Shown: positions 20,708 to 31,181, numbered from the stretch's first letter. The stretch is DNA of 64,000 nt from Mangrovibacter yixingensis (GCF_020523985.1 NZ_JAIVKM010000001.1:992001-1056000); one strand, 5' to 3'. Numbers and translations are program-made. The notes: generated from the sequence alone by a model not told the origin.

Positions 20708-22366
20708 ATGTCCAGTAGCCTGATCAACAGCGCGATGAGCGGACTGACTGCCGCACAGACCGCGCTGAATACGGTAAGTAACAATATCTCAAACTATAAC
20801 GTCACCGGTTATAGTCGCCAGACCACCGTACTGGCCCAGTCTAATAGCACCCTTTCTGGCAATAGCTGGGTGGGTAATGGCGTGTATGTCAGTGGCGTTC
20901 AGCGTGAATACGATCAGTTTATTACTAACCAGTTGCGCCAGGCATCGAATCAGAGCAGTGCGTTGACTAGCCGTTATGATCAGATTTCACAGATTGATGA
21001 TCTGCTTTCGAGTACAACCACCAGCATTTCAACGTCGTTGCAAAACTTTTTTTCTGCGCTGACCACATTGACCAGTAATGCCAATGACTCGTCTGCCCGT
21101 GAAGCGTTAATCGGCCAGGCACAAGGTTTGGTCAACCAGTTCAAATCTACAGATACTTATCTGCGCAGCATGGATAGCCAGGTTAACTCAGCTATTGAAT
21201 CTGATGTTGCTCAAATTAACACTTACACCAGCCAGATTGCCGATCTGAACAAAAAGATTGCACAAATGACGGCAACCGGTGGTGGCGCGAGCCCAAACGA
21301 TTTGCTGGATCAACGTGACCAACTGGTTAACGAACTCAATGACATCGTGGGTGTGACAGTCACTGTCCAGGATGGCAACACTTATAACGTGAGCCTGGGG
21401 AATGGTACATCTCTGGTTCAGGGATCGCGTTCATTCGAACTGGCAGCCGTTGCGTCAAGTGCTGATCCTGGCCGCACGACGGTTGCATATGTTGATGAAG
21501 CCGCGGGAAACGTCGAAATTCCCGAAAGCCAGTTAACAACCGGTTCTCTGGGTGGATTACTGACTTTCCGTTCAACCGACCTGGATGCCGCCCGTAACCG
21601 CCTTGGGCAGTTGGCTTTATCCTTTGCTGATGCGTTCAATACCCAACACGAAGCGGGTTATGATGCGAACGGTGATGCAGGTGAAGCATTCTTTACAATT
21701 GGTTCGCCTGCGGTGGTGAGCAATGCGAAAAATACCAGCTCCACTACGTTGACCGCCGAAGTGACAGACAGCTCCGCTGTACTGGCAACCAATTATAAAG
21801 TGACCTGGAGTGGTTCAGCCTGGACAGTCACTCGTACCTCAGATAACACAACGGTGACGCCAACAACCGGCACCGACGGCAGTGGCAATACGACACTGGC
21901 TTTTGATGGATTGACCGTGACAGTTGACGGTACACCTGATACCAAAGACAGCTTTATTGTTAAACCTGTTACCAACACTATCGTCAATATGGCCGTTTCT
22001 GTAACGGATGAAGCGAAAGTGGCGTTGGCAAGTTCAGCAACATCAGGTGAAAGTGATAACACCAACGCTCAGGCGCTGCTTGATTTACAAAATCAGAGCC
22101 TGGTGGGGGGCAATAAAACCTTTAACGATGCTTACGCAAGCCTGGTGTCTTTGGTGGGCAATACCACCAGTACGCTTGAAACAACCAGCACGACTCAGGC
22201 GAATGTGGTGACACAACTGACCAACCAGCAACAATCCGTTTCTGGTGTGAACCTGGATGAAGAGTATGCCAACCTGCAGCGTTTTCAGCAGTATTACCTG
22301 GCAAACTCACAGGTGTTGAAAACAGCATCAACGATTTTTGACGCGCTGCTATCCATTAATTCATAG
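20708..22366 (+). CDS. flgK: Hook-associated protein 1 FlgK
   Basis: 552 aa (E. coli 547). First hook-filament junction protein, exported with the help of FlgN. The N-terminal D0/D1 block AQTALNTVSNNISNYNVTGYSR and the C-terminal VNLDEEYANLQRFQQYYLANSQVL are conserved. The centre (about 330-430) is Thr/Ser/Asp-rich and variable, as in the family. Confidence 0.95.
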   Translation: MSSSLINSAMSGLTAAQTALNTVSNNISNYNVTGYSRQTTVLAQSNSTLSGNSWVGNGVYVSGVQREYDQFITNQLRQASNQSSALTSRYDQISQIDDLLSSTTTSISTSLQNFFSALTTLTSNANDSSAREALIGQAQGLVNQFKSTDTYLRSMDSQVNSAIESDVAQINTYTSQIADLNKKIAQMTATGGGASPNDLLDQRDQLVNELNDIVGVTVTVQDGNTYNVSLGNGTSLVQGSRSFELAAVASSADPGRTTVAYVDEAAGNVEIPESQLTTGSLGGLLTFRSTDLDAARNRLGQLALSFADAFNTQHEAGYDANGDAGEAFFTIGSPAVVSNAKNTSSTTLTAEVTDSSAVLATNYKVTWSGSAWTVTRTSDNTTVTPTTGTDGSGNTTLAFDGLTVTVDGTPDTKDSFIVKPVTNTIVNMAVSVTDEAKVALASSATSGESDNTNAQALLDLQNQSLVGGNKTFNDAYASLVSLVGNTTSTLETTSTTQANVVTQLTNQQQSVSGVNLDEEYANLQRFQQYYLANSQVLKTASTIFDALLSINS

Positions 22367-22378
22367 GAGTCATGACCA

Positions 22379-23341
22379 ATGCGCATCAGCACGCAGATGA
22401 TATTTCAACAAAACGTTCGCGGAATCACCCAGTCACAACAGAAGTGGCTGGATTACGGTGAACAGTTGTCCACGGGCAAGCGGGTTAACAACCCGTCTGA
22501 TGATCCGGTTGCGGCCTCTCAGGCAATTGTGGTTTCCCAGGCTCAGGCTCAAAACAGCCAGTTTGCAACAGCGCGGACATTCGCAACGCAAAAAGTGTCC
22601 CTTGAGGAAAGTGTACTCAGTCAGGTGACCAGTAGCATTCAGACCGCACAGGAAAAAATTGTTTATGCCAGCAATGGCACGCTCAGTGACGATGACAGGG
22701 CTTCCCTGGCGACGGAGTTACAAGGGGTTCGTGACCAGTTACTGAACATGGCAAACAGCACTGACGGTAATGGACGCTTTATTTTTGCTGGTTACAAAAC
22801 CGAGACAGCGCCTTTTGTCGATTCAGGTACCAGTGTCGATTATGTTGGTGGAACCGATAATATCACCCAGCAGGTTGATTCCGCGCGCACAATGGTTATT
22901 GGTCATACCGGTTCAGAAGTGTTCGACTCAATAACCAGTAACGCTGAAGCAGAGCCTGATGGCAGTGCCAGTGAAACGAATTTATTCACCATGCTGGATA
23001 CCGCTATTGCAGCACTGAATACGCCACAAGAAAGTCTCGATCAGACTGGCAAAGACGCTTTACAGGCAGTGGTTGATAAAACCAGCCGCGGTCTGAAAAA
23101 TTCATTGAACAACGTACTGAAAGTCCGTTCAGAACTGGGTACTCAGTTGAATGAGCTGGATAACCTTGATTCACTGGGCGATGACCGTAGCCTGCAGCAA
23201 TCCCAGCAAATGAGCAACCTGGTTGATGCTGACTGGAACTCACTCATTTCATCGTATGTTATGCAACAAACTGCGCTTCAGGCCTCTTACAAGGCCTTCA
23301 GCGATATGCAGGGGATGTCCCTTTTCCAGCTCAATAGTTAG
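22379..23341 (+). CDS. flgL: Hook-associated protein 3 FlgL
   Basis: 320 aa (E. coli 317). Second junction protein, flagellin-like. N-terminal MRISTQMIFQQNVRGITQSQ with GEQLSTGKRVNNPSDDPVAA is characteristic; the C-terminal helix ends in DMQGMSLFQLNS. Last gene of the rightward flagellar run and closed by a strong terminator. Confidence 0.95.
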   Translation: MRISTQMIFQQNVRGITQSQQKWLDYGEQLSTGKRVNNPSDDPVAASQAIVVSQAQAQNSQFATARTFATQKVSLEESVLSQVTSSIQTAQEKIVYASNGTLSDDDRASLATELQGVRDQLLNMANSTDGNGRFIFAGYKTETAPFVDSGTSVDYVGGTDNITQQVDSARTMVIGHTGSEVFDSITSNAEAEPDGSASETNLFTMLDTAIAALNTPQESLDQTGKDALQAVVDKTSRGLKNSLNNVLKVRSELGTQLNELDNLDSLGDDRSLQQSQQMSNLVDADWNSLISSYVMQQTALQASYKAFSDMQGMSLFQLNS

Positions 23342-23388
23342 TGGCTTTGCTCTTTTGGGTATGTCGTGAAACTGGGCATACCTTGTCT

Positions 23389-23421
23389 GCCCGTACTGGC
23401 ACCCCGGTACGGGCTTTTTTT
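23389..23421 (+). terminator. Intrinsic terminator of the flg operon
   Basis: Perfect 8-bp stem GCCCGTAC/GTACGGGC (23389-23396 / 23407-23414) followed by seven Ts. The T-run overlaps the stop codon of the convergent transporter gene. Confidence 0.88.
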
Positions 23422-24649
23422 ATTCTCCTGCAACACAGTTTGCTACGCTGGCACAATGGCGGCGAATAGCCCACCAACGAATAACCAGACTCAGTAAGCC
23501 CGTCACACTGGCAAGTACCAGTACGCCAAACCAGCCACCTAATATCCAGGCTTTACTGCCCAGCACAGAGCCTGCTGCCATTCCAATAAATACGACAGTA
23601 AATAGCAGGGCATTCAACCTGCCACGTGCTTGCGGTTCAAGGCTGTACACCAGCGTCTGGTGGGCAATTAAAGTTGACTGCAGGCCAAGGTCAAAACCAA
23701 TTGCAGCCAGCGCTATCAGGCACAACTGTGCATGCAAAGGTAGTAATGGCAGCAAAAACATGCTGGCAAAGGAAACAGTGACCAGTGCAGCCCCCATCAC
23801 AGTGACACGTTCCGGGCCAATTCGGTCTGACAAAGTACCAGATAACGGTGCGGCCAGTGCACCAGCGGCACCCGCCAGGCCAAACCCACCAGCAACTGCA
23901 CTGCCAAGATGGTAGTTTTCCAATAACATGAGTGCCAGCACCGACCAGAATGCGCTAAAGCCGATGGAAAGCAGCCCCTGAGCGACAGCAGCCATTCGTA
24001 ACCCGGGGTAATGACGCCATAATGTCACCATGGAACGTAGCAGGCCTGGGTAGCTCAGCTCAGAGTGCGTGGCAAAGTTGGGCAGAACGCGCCAGAGCAC
24101 TAAACCGATCAACAAAATACTGATGGCCGCCAGTTGGTACATTGCGCGCCAGCCAAGCCAGGTGGCAACCAGACCGCTAACGGTTCGGGACAGTAATATC
24201 CCCAGCAGTAAGCCGGTCATTACCGTCCCGACGATTTTTCCTTGCCTGCCTGCCGGAGCCAGGATAGCGGCGGCAGGAACAATATCTTGAGCGATCGTCG
24301 CAGTCATGCCAATCAGCAGGCTGGTAACCAGCAGGCCGTGTAAAGAACCTGTGAAACTGCAAGTGGCAAGTGTCAGCGCCAGAATAATGCATTTCAGCAA
24401 AATGATAGCCCGACGGTCATAGCGGTCGCCAAGGGGGATCAAAAACAAAATACCTAATGCGTAACCCATCTGCGTCAGCGTTGGAATTAATCCCATACCA
24501 TCAACCGATAATGATAATGACTGCCCCAGTAAAGGCAGAATTGGTTGTGCATAATAAATCGATGCAACACTCAACCCCGCACCAGCAGCCAGTGAAAATA
24601 TCAGGCTTGTTGTGAGCGGTCGATCAGTGTGTATTGTATCTGCGGGCAT
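23420..24649 (-). CDS. MFS transporter, substrate unknown
   Basis: 409 aa with about 12 hydrophobic segments. MFS motif A appears as IPLGDRYDRRAI between TM2 and TM3, and a second copy in the C-half as SGTLSDRIGPERV; the TM1 signature is ASIYYAQPILPLLG. The YYAQPILP stretch is common among DHA1-like exporters with a LysR-type neighbour, which suggests efflux of a small molecule, but I cannot assign a substrate. SD GAGGA is 8 nt upstream. It is absent from this place in E. coli, where flgL is followed directly by rne. Confidence 0.85.
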   Translation of the reverse strand: MPADTIHTDRPLTTSLIFSLAAGAGLSVASIYYAQPILPLLGQSLSLSVDGMGLIPTLTQMGYALGILFLIPLGDRYDRRAIILLKCIILALTLATCSFTGSLHGLLVTSLLIGMTATIAQDIVPAAAILAPAGRQGKIVGTVMTGLLLGILLSRTVSGLVATWLGWRAMYQLAAISILLIGLVLWRVLPNFATHSELSYPGLLRSMVTLWRHYPGLRMAAVAQGLLSIGFSAFWSVLALMLLENYHLGSAVAGGFGLAGAAGALAAPLSGTLSDRIGPERVTVMGAALVTVSFASMFLLPLLPLHAQLCLIALAAIGFDLGLQSTLIAHQTLVYSLEPQARGRLNALLFTVVFIGMAAGSVLGSKAWILGGWFGVLVLASVTGLLSLVIRWWAIRRHCASVANCVAGE

Positions 24650-24734
24650 GGTCGTTTCCTCATCGGGATAAATCGTGTATGGCAGGTATTGTGAAGGTGA
24701 AACCTCTGGTGGTGTAGCCCATGCCGGTGTAAAA

Positions 24735-24759
24735 CAGTTATACGTGAAACGTATAACTG
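24735..24759. promoter_or_regulatory. Perfect 25-bp palindrome between the MFS gene and its LysR regulator
   Basis: Arms CAGTTATACGT (24735-24745) and ACGTATAACTG (24749-24759) are exact reverse complements separated by GAA. It contains T-N11-A type LysR geometry and lies between the divergent genes, 85 bp upstream of the transporter and only 9 bp before the proposed regulator start. It is very likely an operator, with possible autoregulation of the regulator. Confidence 0.75.
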
Positions 24760-24767
24760 GCCTGAAT

Positions 24768-25703
24768 GTGAAAACATCTGAACGTATAGACAGAATCGAA
24801 TTGCTACAAACTTTTGTGCGTATTGTTGAAGCTGGTTCATTATCAGCAGCGGCTCGCCAACTTACTCTGACTCAGGCAACGGTGAGCCGGCGCTTAAAAA
24901 CGCTGGAAACGATGCTGGGCGTTAAACTGTTGCTGCGTACCACCCACGCAATGAATCTGACTGAAGATGGTGAGCACTGCTATCAACATGCTCGCCATGT
25001 TGCAGGCTCCTGGTCTGCACTGGAAGACCAGCTAAGCAACGCTAATAACCAACCTTCAGGTTTGTTGCGTGTCCGTGCGCCTCATGCTTTTGGCCAGGAC
25101 CAGTTGATGGCTCCGCTTATTGAGATGCTTGCCCGCTACCCTGGGCTGGATGTTGAGTGGCTACTGAATGATAAATCGCCGGATTTTATCGCTGATAATC
25201 TGGATTGTGCTATTCATGTCGGGGATGTAACTAATCCGGATACTGTAGCTATCCAGATTGCAGAGGTGCCACGTATAGCCGTTGCCACTCCTGAGGTCGC
25301 AGCCCTGGTTCATCAACTAACAACCCCCGCTGAGCTAAGTCAATTACCCTGGGTCGCAGTAAGCTCGTTTTATCGGAAAGCGCTTATTCTGGAGAACCAG
25401 AAAGGAGAGAATGTAGAAGTTACACTCTCTCCACGCCTGTATACGGATAGCCTGTATGCAGCACGCAGGGCTGCACTTGGCGGGGTGGGGGCTGTGGTTT
25501 TGTCAGCATGGCTGGTTGAACAGGATTTACGAAGTGGCGCGCTGGTTCATGTACTACCGGAGTGGCAGGCCTGGCCGTTACCTGTTTGGCTACTTTACCC
25601 CTGGGCGAATTATTACCCTGTACGTCTACGGATGTTTATTGAGTTAATGCGCTCGGTGATGCCAGACATTAGTGGTATGCAGGCCGGAAAGCGCCAGAGG
25701 TGA
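24768..25703 (+). CDS. LysR family transcriptional regulator
   Basis: 311 aa from the GTG proposed here. The N-terminal winged HTH is ELLQTFVRIVEAGSLSAAARQL with TQATVSRRLKTLE, followed by a periplasmic-binding-protein-like effector domain (about 95-295). No in-frame ATG exists before the HTH. GTG at 24768 (VKTSERIDRIELLQ) gives a standard LysR N-terminus, but its SD is weak; another GTG lies at 24675. It is divergent from the MFS gene, its likely target. The C-terminal end carries extra basic residues (MQAGKRQR). Confidence 0.82.
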   Translation: MKTSERIDRIELLQTFVRIVEAGSLSAAARQLTLTQATVSRRLKTLETMLGVKLLLRTTHAMNLTEDGEHCYQHARHVAGSWSALEDQLSNANNQPSGLLRVRAPHAFGQDQLMAPLIEMLARYPGLDVEWLLNDKSPDFIADNLDCAIHVGDVTNPDTVAIQIAEVPRIAVATPEVAALVHQLTTPAELSQLPWVAVSSFYRKALILENQKGENVEVTLSPRLYTDSLYAARRAALGGVGAVVLSAWLVEQDLRSGALVHVLPEWQAWPLPVWLLYPWANYYPVRLRMFIELMRSVMPDISGMQAGKRQR

Positions 25704-25725
25704 CAGTTTTGTTTCGTTGAATATA

Positions 25726-25754
25726 AAAAGGCCTGCTCATTTAGCAGGCCTTTT
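25726..25754. terminator. Bidirectional terminator between lysR-type gene and rne
   Basis: A 12-bp perfect stem AAAAGGCCTGCT/AGCAGGCCTTTT (25726-25737 / 25743-25754) gives T-tracts on both strands, fitting the convergent genes on either side. Confidence 0.88.
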
Positions 25755-25776
25755 CGGTTATTACTGTTATATCCAG

Positions 25777-28700
25777 CTATGCTTGCGCTTGAGGCCTGGT
25801 CGCTGGTGCAGTAGCCTGGTGGCTTGCACTGTGACCACCAGCAGAACCTTTACCTTCAAATTCCCAAGCCGGGCGTACCCAGTCACTGTGGCGAGCCGGC
25901 TCTGGCACATATACCGGAGCAGGTGCACGAGTGGCCGGCGCAGTCGCTGTACCATGGAGATGGCTGGCTTCGGTGTGAGTTTCCTCAACCGGGTTAGGCT
26001 TCACTTCTGCAACCTCAGCTGCCGCGACAGGTTTGTCTTCTGCCGTAACTTCTGCTTCAGGTTCGGCTGTAGTCGTTTCAGTTTGCTGAGCGACGGCAGA
26101 TGCAGCCGGTTCTTCAACAGGTTCAACGACAGGTGCAGCAGGCTCAAGGACAGGCTCAGCTACGGTTTCTTCATTGCTAAGCATTGTGTTATCAACCGCC
26201 TGAGTTGCAGTTTCTTCTTTGCTAACAACAGGCGCTTGCGGCGCGATATCTACGTGTTCAACCGGTGCCGCTTCAACATGTGCAGTATCAGCTGCAATTG
26301 GCAGTGAAACGCTATCAGTTACGCCTGGAGTGGTTTCAACAGGAGCCTGAACTTCCTGAGAAACTTCTTCTGCCGGGCGAGCTACAGGGTAGCGAATCCA
26401 CACTTTACCGGATGCCATTTCAGGTGAGGCGCAGGCAACGGCTAACGGCATTGGAGACTGAGAAGGATAACGCTCGTCACGATAGCGACGACGGCGTTGC
26501 CCACTGACGCGCAGATGGCGTGGAGAACGGCGAGAGCGGCGTGGCATATTGTTTTCGCGTGACTCGGTGTTCTCTTCACCTGCTTCAGGTTGCTCAGTTT
26601 GTACTGCTGGCAGTCGTTCTGCCGTTTCCTGAAGTGCTGGTGTGCGTTCAGTCTCTGCAGGGCTTTCAACCGGCGCAACTGGCAAGTTGCTAATGGTTTC
26701 AGCATCGGCAGCACTTTCAATGCGCACTTTTTCAGTAAGCTGGCGTTGTTTGCGACGTGGCATTACCTGAACACGCGTTTCTTTCTCAGCAACCACTGCA
26801 GGTTCTTGCGTGTTCTCAGTTTCATCACGCTGCAGGTTTTTTACTTCCTGCTGAGCCTGACGTTTCTCCTCAGTACGGCGACGATTACGATCACGGCGAG
26901 ACTGAATTTGCTCTTCACGCGTAGCTGGCTTGTTACTGCCTTCTGGCGTGGCGCCACGAGCTTCACGTACTTCAGTATTTTGATTCTGACGGCGACCACG
27001 ACGGTTTTCATCACGAGACTGCGTGGTATTGTCAGATTCATTACGTGGATTACGTTCGTTGCGTTCAGACCGTTCATTACGGTCACGGCGCGGGTTACGT
27101 CGATTGTTGCGACGGTCCTGCTGGCGCTGGCCGCGTTCGTTTTTCTTCTCAGCTTGAGGTTCAGAAACCGCGGCTTCTTTAGTGGTGTCTTCACTGGTAC
27201 CGAAAAGGGATTTCAGTGCGCCAGCAATGCGACCAAAGAACCCTGTGCCAGCCGATGCTGAATTTGCCGTGGTTGCAGATTTTTCAACCGTTGCTGCACG
27301 ACGCGTTGTTTCTGGTGGTGCTGGTGGTACATCAGGCATGGCGAAGGTTGCCAGAGCAGGCTGCTCGGGGCGCTTACGTTCAGCTTGTTCTTCCTCTGAC
27401 GGCATGGCCATTGCTTCTTCATGCAGTTTAGGCAGCAGATAGCTGAGTGTCGGCGTTTCTTCGCCTTTGCGTACACGCACTACAGAATAGTGTGGTGTTT
27501 CCATATCATCGTTCGGCACGATAACACAGCGGATATCGGGCTGGCGCTGTTCAATTGCGCTAACCGCTGAGCGTTTCTCGTTCAGCAGATAAGAGGCAAT
27601 AGGCACCGGAACAATGGCATGAACTTCTTTCGTATTCTCTTTCAGCGCTTCTTCTTCAATCAGACGCAGAATAGAAAGCGACAGCGATTCGTTGTCACGA
27701 ATGGTGCCAGTACCGCTACAACGTGGACACACATGGTGGCTGGATTCGCCCAGAGACGGGCTGAGGCGCTGGCGAGACATCTCCAGCAGGCCAAAGCGAG
27801 ATATATGGCTTATCTGGATGCGAGCGCGATCCTGACGTACTGCTTCTCGCAGACGATTTTCGACAGCACGCTGATGGCGAACTGGCGTCATATCGATGAA
27901 GTCGATAACAATCAGGCCACCCAGGTCACGCAAGCGTAACTGGCGGGCGATTTCATCAGCCGCTTCCAGATTGGTATTCAGCGCAGTCTCTTCGATATCG
28001 CCACCCCGTGTTGCGCGCGCGGAGTTAATATCAATTGCGGTAAGTGCTTCAGTAGAATCGATAACAATTGAGCCGCCTGAAGGAAGACGCACTTCACGCT
28101 GGAATGCAGACTCAATTTGCGATTCAATTTGGTAATGGCTGAACAGCGGGATCTCACCGGTATACAATTTGATTTTACTGGAGAAATCCGGACGACCTAA
28201 CGCAGCAACATGCTGGCGGGCCAGTTCAACAATTTTCGGGTTATCAATCAGAATTTCACCAATGTCCTGGCGCAGATAGTCACGAAACGCACGGACAATG
28301 ACATTACTTTCCTGATGAATAAGGAACGGTGCAGGGCGGCTTTCTGCAGCTTTCTTAATAGCTTCCCAGTGGCGCAGACGGAAGCTTAAGTCCCATTGCA
28401 GGGATTCAGCCGATTTCCCAACACCCGCTGTACGCACAATCAGCCCCATGCCGTCCGGCAATTCAAGGGAAGACAGTGCCTCTTTCAGTTCGGTTCTGTC
28501 TTCACCTTCAATACGCCGCGAGATACCACCAGCACGGGGATTATTTGGCATCAGAACCAGATAACTGCCTGCCAAACTGATAAAGGTTGTCAGTGCGGCA
28601 CCTTTATTACCACGCTCTTCTTTATCAATTTGAACAATAACTTCCTGACCTTCGCGCAAAACATCTTTAATGTTTGGGCGACCATGAGAGGAGTAATTGG

Positions 28701-28938
28701 ACGGAAAATATTCGCGGGCAATCTCTTTTAGAGGGAGGAAACCATGCCTTTCAGCGCCATAATCAACAAATGCTGCTTCCAGACTTGGTTCAATGCGGGT
28801 GATTTTACCTTTGTAAATATTCGCTTTTTTTTGCTCATGCCCGGGGCTTTCAATATCCAGGTCATAAAGACGCTGGCCATCTACCAGGGCAACGCGCAAC
28901 TCTTCCTGCTGAGTTGCGTTAATTAACATTCTTTTCAT
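25777..28938 (-). CDS. rne: Ribonuclease E
   Basis: 1053 aa (E. coli 1061). This is the essential endonuclease of mRNA decay and rRNA/tRNA processing and the scaffold of the degradosome at the inner membrane. The N-terminal half (about 1-530) is nearly identical to E. coli: S1 domain, the DNase I-like site with [11 protein letters not shown] and VIDFIDMTP (equivalents of catalytic D303 and D346), and the Zn-link CPRCSGTG. After residue 530 come an amphipathic membrane-binding helix ([15 protein letters not shown]), Arg-rich RNA-binding tracts, the [20 protein letters not shown] block, a Glu/Val/Ala-rich acidic tract and the PNPase-binding C-terminus ([15 protein letters not shown]). The scaffold half is much more diverged than the catalytic half. 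Confidence 0.97.
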   Translation of the reverse strand: MKRMLINATQQEELRVALVDGQRLYDLDIESPGHEQKKANIYKGKITRIEPSLEAAFVDYGAERHGFLPLKEIAREYFPSNYSSHGRPNIKDVLREGQEVIVQIDKEERGNKGAALTTFISLAGSYLVLMPNNPRAGGISRRIEGEDRTELKEALSSLELPDGMGLIVRTAGVGKSAESLQWDLSFRLRHWEAIKKAAESRPAPFLIHQESNVIVRAFRDYLRQDIGEILIDNPKIVELARQHVAALGRPDFSSKIKLYTGEIPLFSHYQIESQIESAFQREVRLPSGGSIVIDSTEALTAIDINSARATRGGDIEETALNTNLEAADEIARQLRLRDLGGLIVIDFIDMTPVRHQRAVENRLREAVRQDRARIQISHISRFGLLEMSRQRLSPSLGESSHHVCPRCSGTGTIRDNESLSLSILRLIEEEALKENTKEVHAIVPVPIASYLLNEKRSAVSAIEQRQPDIRCVIVPNDDMETPHYSVVRVRKGEETPTLSYLLPKLHEEAMAMPSEEEQAERKRPEQPALATFAMPDVPPAPPETTRRAATVEKSATTANSASAGTGFFGRIAGALKSLFGTSEDTTKEAAVSEPQAEKKNERGQRQQDRRNNRRNPRRDRNERSERNERNPRNESDNTTQSRDENRRGRRQNQNTEVREARGATPEGSNKPATREEQIQSRRDRNRRRTEEKRQAQQEVKNLQRDETENTQEPAVVAEKETRVQVMPRRKQRQLTEKVRIESAADAETISNLPVAPVESPAETERTPALQETAERLPAVQTEQPEAGEENTESRENNMPRRSRRSPRHLRVSGQRRRRYRDERYPSQSPMPLAVACASPEMASGKVWIRYPVARPAEEVSQEVQAPVETTPGVTDSVSLPIAADTAHVEAAPVEHVDIAPQAPVVSKEETATQAVDNTMLSNEETVAEPVLEPAAPVVEPVEEPAASAVAQQTETTTAEPEAEVTAEDKPVAAAEVAEVKPNPVEETHTEASHLHGTATAPATRAPAPVYVPEPARHSDWVRPAWEFEGKGSAGGHSASHQATAPATRPQAQA

Positions 28939-29110
28939 CGTAACTTACTCGTTATTCTTACATTGACGACAGAACTGCGGGCAAGGTAATCGCTGACCGG
29001 ATGTGAACCGATGGCCTCGTGACTATTCGCTAAGTCGTCAACCTCACGGTTGTCGCTTGCTGAGAGGCGCAGCGTGTCGGTAGCCTGTATTTCAAACGGA
29101 AAAACAGCGC
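28939..29110 (-). promoter_or_regulatory. rne 5' leader, rne5-type autoregulatory element
   Basis: The sequence upstream of rne matches the conserved E. coli rne leader, including the hairpin hp2 at 29015-29049 (CCGTGAGG ... TCACGAGG on the minus strand) and the AATGTAAGAATAACGAGTAA segment just before the start. In E. coli this leader lets RNase E cleave its own mRNA. The remaining part of the 573-bp gap (29111-29511) should hold the rne and rluC promoters; I see no gene there. Confidence 0.78.
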
Positions 29111-29511
29111 TGTTTATAGGGGAACTGCCTGGGAATGTTTTCGCCAGAGAAGCTTCCATTTACCGGCCAGACTGCAACCCGCAGCCCGCTAACTGCCTGA
29201 AAGTACAAAACGTCTTACGCCATTGCTGCGTTGATGAACATTCAGGCAAAATTGGTAATTCCGTAAAATTCCTTGTTCTTACAGGTCTCAACACGGAAAA
29301 CCGCAACATTATTCCACTGCTGGGCCAGTTATAGCAAGATGACATTTGCCATTTATCACCTGGTTACTCACAGTTTTTTAACGTCACATTTCTGATTGTT
29401 GCAAATAGCAGCAAAAAAAAGCCCCAAAGCATTTTTCAACTGCCTGCGCAATAATATAAGCACAGAAAAATAAGTGGCGCTATGAGTCTGGGGTAATTAG
29501 AATCGCGCACC

Positions 29512-30471
29512 ATGAAAACCGAGACACCGACCGTAAAAATAGTTGCTATTTCCGAAGAGGAAGCCGGGCAACGAATTGATAATTTTTTGCGCACTCAGCT
29601 GAAAGGCGTGCCAAAAAGTATGATTTACCGCATCTTGCGTAAAGGTGAGGTACGGGTAAACAAAAAGCGTATCAAACCAGAATATAAGCTGGTGGACGGC
29701 GATGAAGTGCGTATCCCTCCAGTGCGGGTCGCTGAACGTGAAGAAGATGCGGTGTCGCCTCATTTACAGAAAGTAGCGGCCCTGACCAACGCCATTTTGT
29801 ATGAAGACGACCATATCCTTATTCTCAACAAGCCTTCTGGCACGGCTGTGCATGGTGGCAGCGGTCTGAGTTTTGGGGTTATTGAAGGCTTAAGGGCATT
29901 GCGCCCGGAGGCGCGTTTTCTTGAGCTTGTGCATCGTCTCGACCGGGATACTTCAGGTGTGTTATTGGTAGCTAAAAAGCGTTCAGCCCTGCGTTCACTT
30001 CATGAGCAACTTCGGGACAAAGGTATGCAAAAAGACTACCTTGCCCTGGTGCGCGGTCAGTGGCAGTCTCATGTAAAAGTTGTTCAGGCACCGCTTTTAA
30101 AGAATATTCTGAAAAGTGGTGAGCGTATGGTAAAAGTCAGTAGCGAAGGTAAACCGTCAGAAACCCGCTTCAAAGTGGAAGAACGCTTTGGTTTCGCCAC
30201 ATTGGTGCGTTGTAGTCCGGTAACCGGGCGAACTCACCAGATTCGTGTGCATACGCTTCATGCAGGCCATCCTATCGCTTTTGATGACCGCTATGGTGAC
30301 CGGGAGTTCGACAGCCAGCTAAATGGCAGTGGGTTAGGGCGCCTGTTTCTTCATGCGGCCGCACTGCGATTCACTCACCCGGCAACGGGGGAGACCATAC
30401 GCATCGAAGCCCCGCTTGATAATGAACTGAAGCAGTGTCTAACCTTTTTGCGCAAAACCAGCCGCGGCTGA
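29512..30471 (+). CDS. rluC: 23S rRNA pseudouridine(955/2504/2580) synthase RluC
   Basis: 319 aa, the E. coli length. An N-terminal S4 RNA-binding domain (about 18-70) precedes the RluA-type catalytic domain with HRLDRDTSG and catalytic Asp144. It converts three uridines in 23S rRNA helices to pseudouridine. Divergent from rne, as in E. coli. Confidence 0.95.
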   Translation: MKTETPTVKIVAISEEEAGQRIDNFLRTQLKGVPKSMIYRILRKGEVRVNKKRIKPEYKLVDGDEVRIPPVRVAEREEDAVSPHLQKVAALTNAILYEDDHILILNKPSGTAVHGGSGLSFGVIEGLRALRPEARFLELVHRLDRDTSGVLLVAKKRSALRSLHEQLRDKGMQKDYLALVRGQWQSHVKVVQAPLLKNILKSGERMVKVSSEGKPSETRFKVEERFGFATLVRCSPVTGRTHQIRVHTLHAGHPIAFDDRYGDREFDSQLNGSGLGRLFLHAAALRFTHPATGETIRIEAPLDNELKQCLTFLRKTSRG

Positions 30472-30478
30472 TTCTTAT

Positions 30479-30509
30479 TTTACGCCGGGGTATATTTACC
30501 CGGCGTAAA
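30479..30509. terminator. Hairpin between convergent rluC and yceF
   Basis: 11-bp perfect stem TTTACGCCGGG/CCCGGCGTAAA with a 9-nt loop, 7 bases past the rluC stop. No T-run follows on the plus strand. Confidence 0.55.
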
Positions 30510-30596
30510 CCATCTACCCAGTCACATAAGTAATAACACTGCTTTATTATGGGGGGGCACGATGGTTTTATTTCTAACTGGTGTAACCTGTAAGCA

Positions 30597-31181
30597 TTAT
30601 TCAGCTAACGGATCCGCACCTGCCGCACGCAGCATTTCACATAGACGAATCAACGGTAGCCCAATCAGTGTATTGGGGTCCCGGCTGTCAATGCGTTCGA
30701 ATAGCGTTATTCCAAGCCCTTCACATTTAAAGCTACCAGCACAATGTAATGGTTGCTCTAATGTGACGTAGCGACGTATTTCAGACTCAGACAAAGAGCG
30801 AAACCAGACATCAACATGTTCAACATCAACCTGAATGTGATTTGTTTGTGTATTAAGCAAGGCAATACCTGTAGAAAAACGCACTTTTTTCCCTTGAGCG
30901 GCTAATAATTGTTTTACCGCGTTTTCGTCCGTATGCGGTTTACCTGTGATGGTATTATTGAGTAAGCAGACCTGGTCTGAACCAATGATTAAATGATTAG
31001 GATAAGTCTCTGCCAAAGAACGCGCTTTATCTGCCGCCAGACGGGTGACCAGTTGGTCGGATGTTTCTCCCACCATTGGGGTTTCATCTGTATTTGGGCT
31101 GGCACAGGTGAAAGGCAGTGCAAGGCGATTAAGCAGGTCACGGCGAAACACAGAAGTGGAGGCCAGAATAATTGGAAGCAT
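30597..31181 (-). CDS. yceF: Maf-like 7-methyl-GTP pyrophosphatase YceF
   Basis: 194 aa, the E. coli length. A house-cleaning nucleotide pyrophosphatase of the Maf family that prefers m7GTP. Family motifs: [14 protein letters not shown] at the N-terminus, [13 protein letters not shown], and [29 protein letters not shown] longer ORF with GTG at 31217 is possible, but the ATG at 31181 reproduces the family start; its SD is weak. It overlaps nothing and is divergent from yceD. Confidence 0.92.
   Translation of the reverse strand: MLPIILASTSVFRRDLLNRLALPFTCASPNTDETPMVGETSDQLVTRLAADKARSLAETYPNHLIIGSDQVCLLNNTITGKPHTDENAVKQLLAAQGKKVRFSTGIALLNTQTNHIQVDVEHVDVWFRSLSESEIRRYVTLEQPLHCAGSFKCEGLGITLFERIDSRDPNTLIGLPLIRLCEMLRAAGADPLAE

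Noticed and set aside
25672-27261. Plus-strand open frames of 211 and 223 residues opposite rne
   Set aside because: They mirror the repetitive Glu/Val/Ala and Arg tracts of RNase E; Phe/Cys/Arg-rich products without homology.
30562-30771. 69-residue plus-strand frame near rluC
   Set aside because: Mostly antisense to yceF, with no ribosome binding site.
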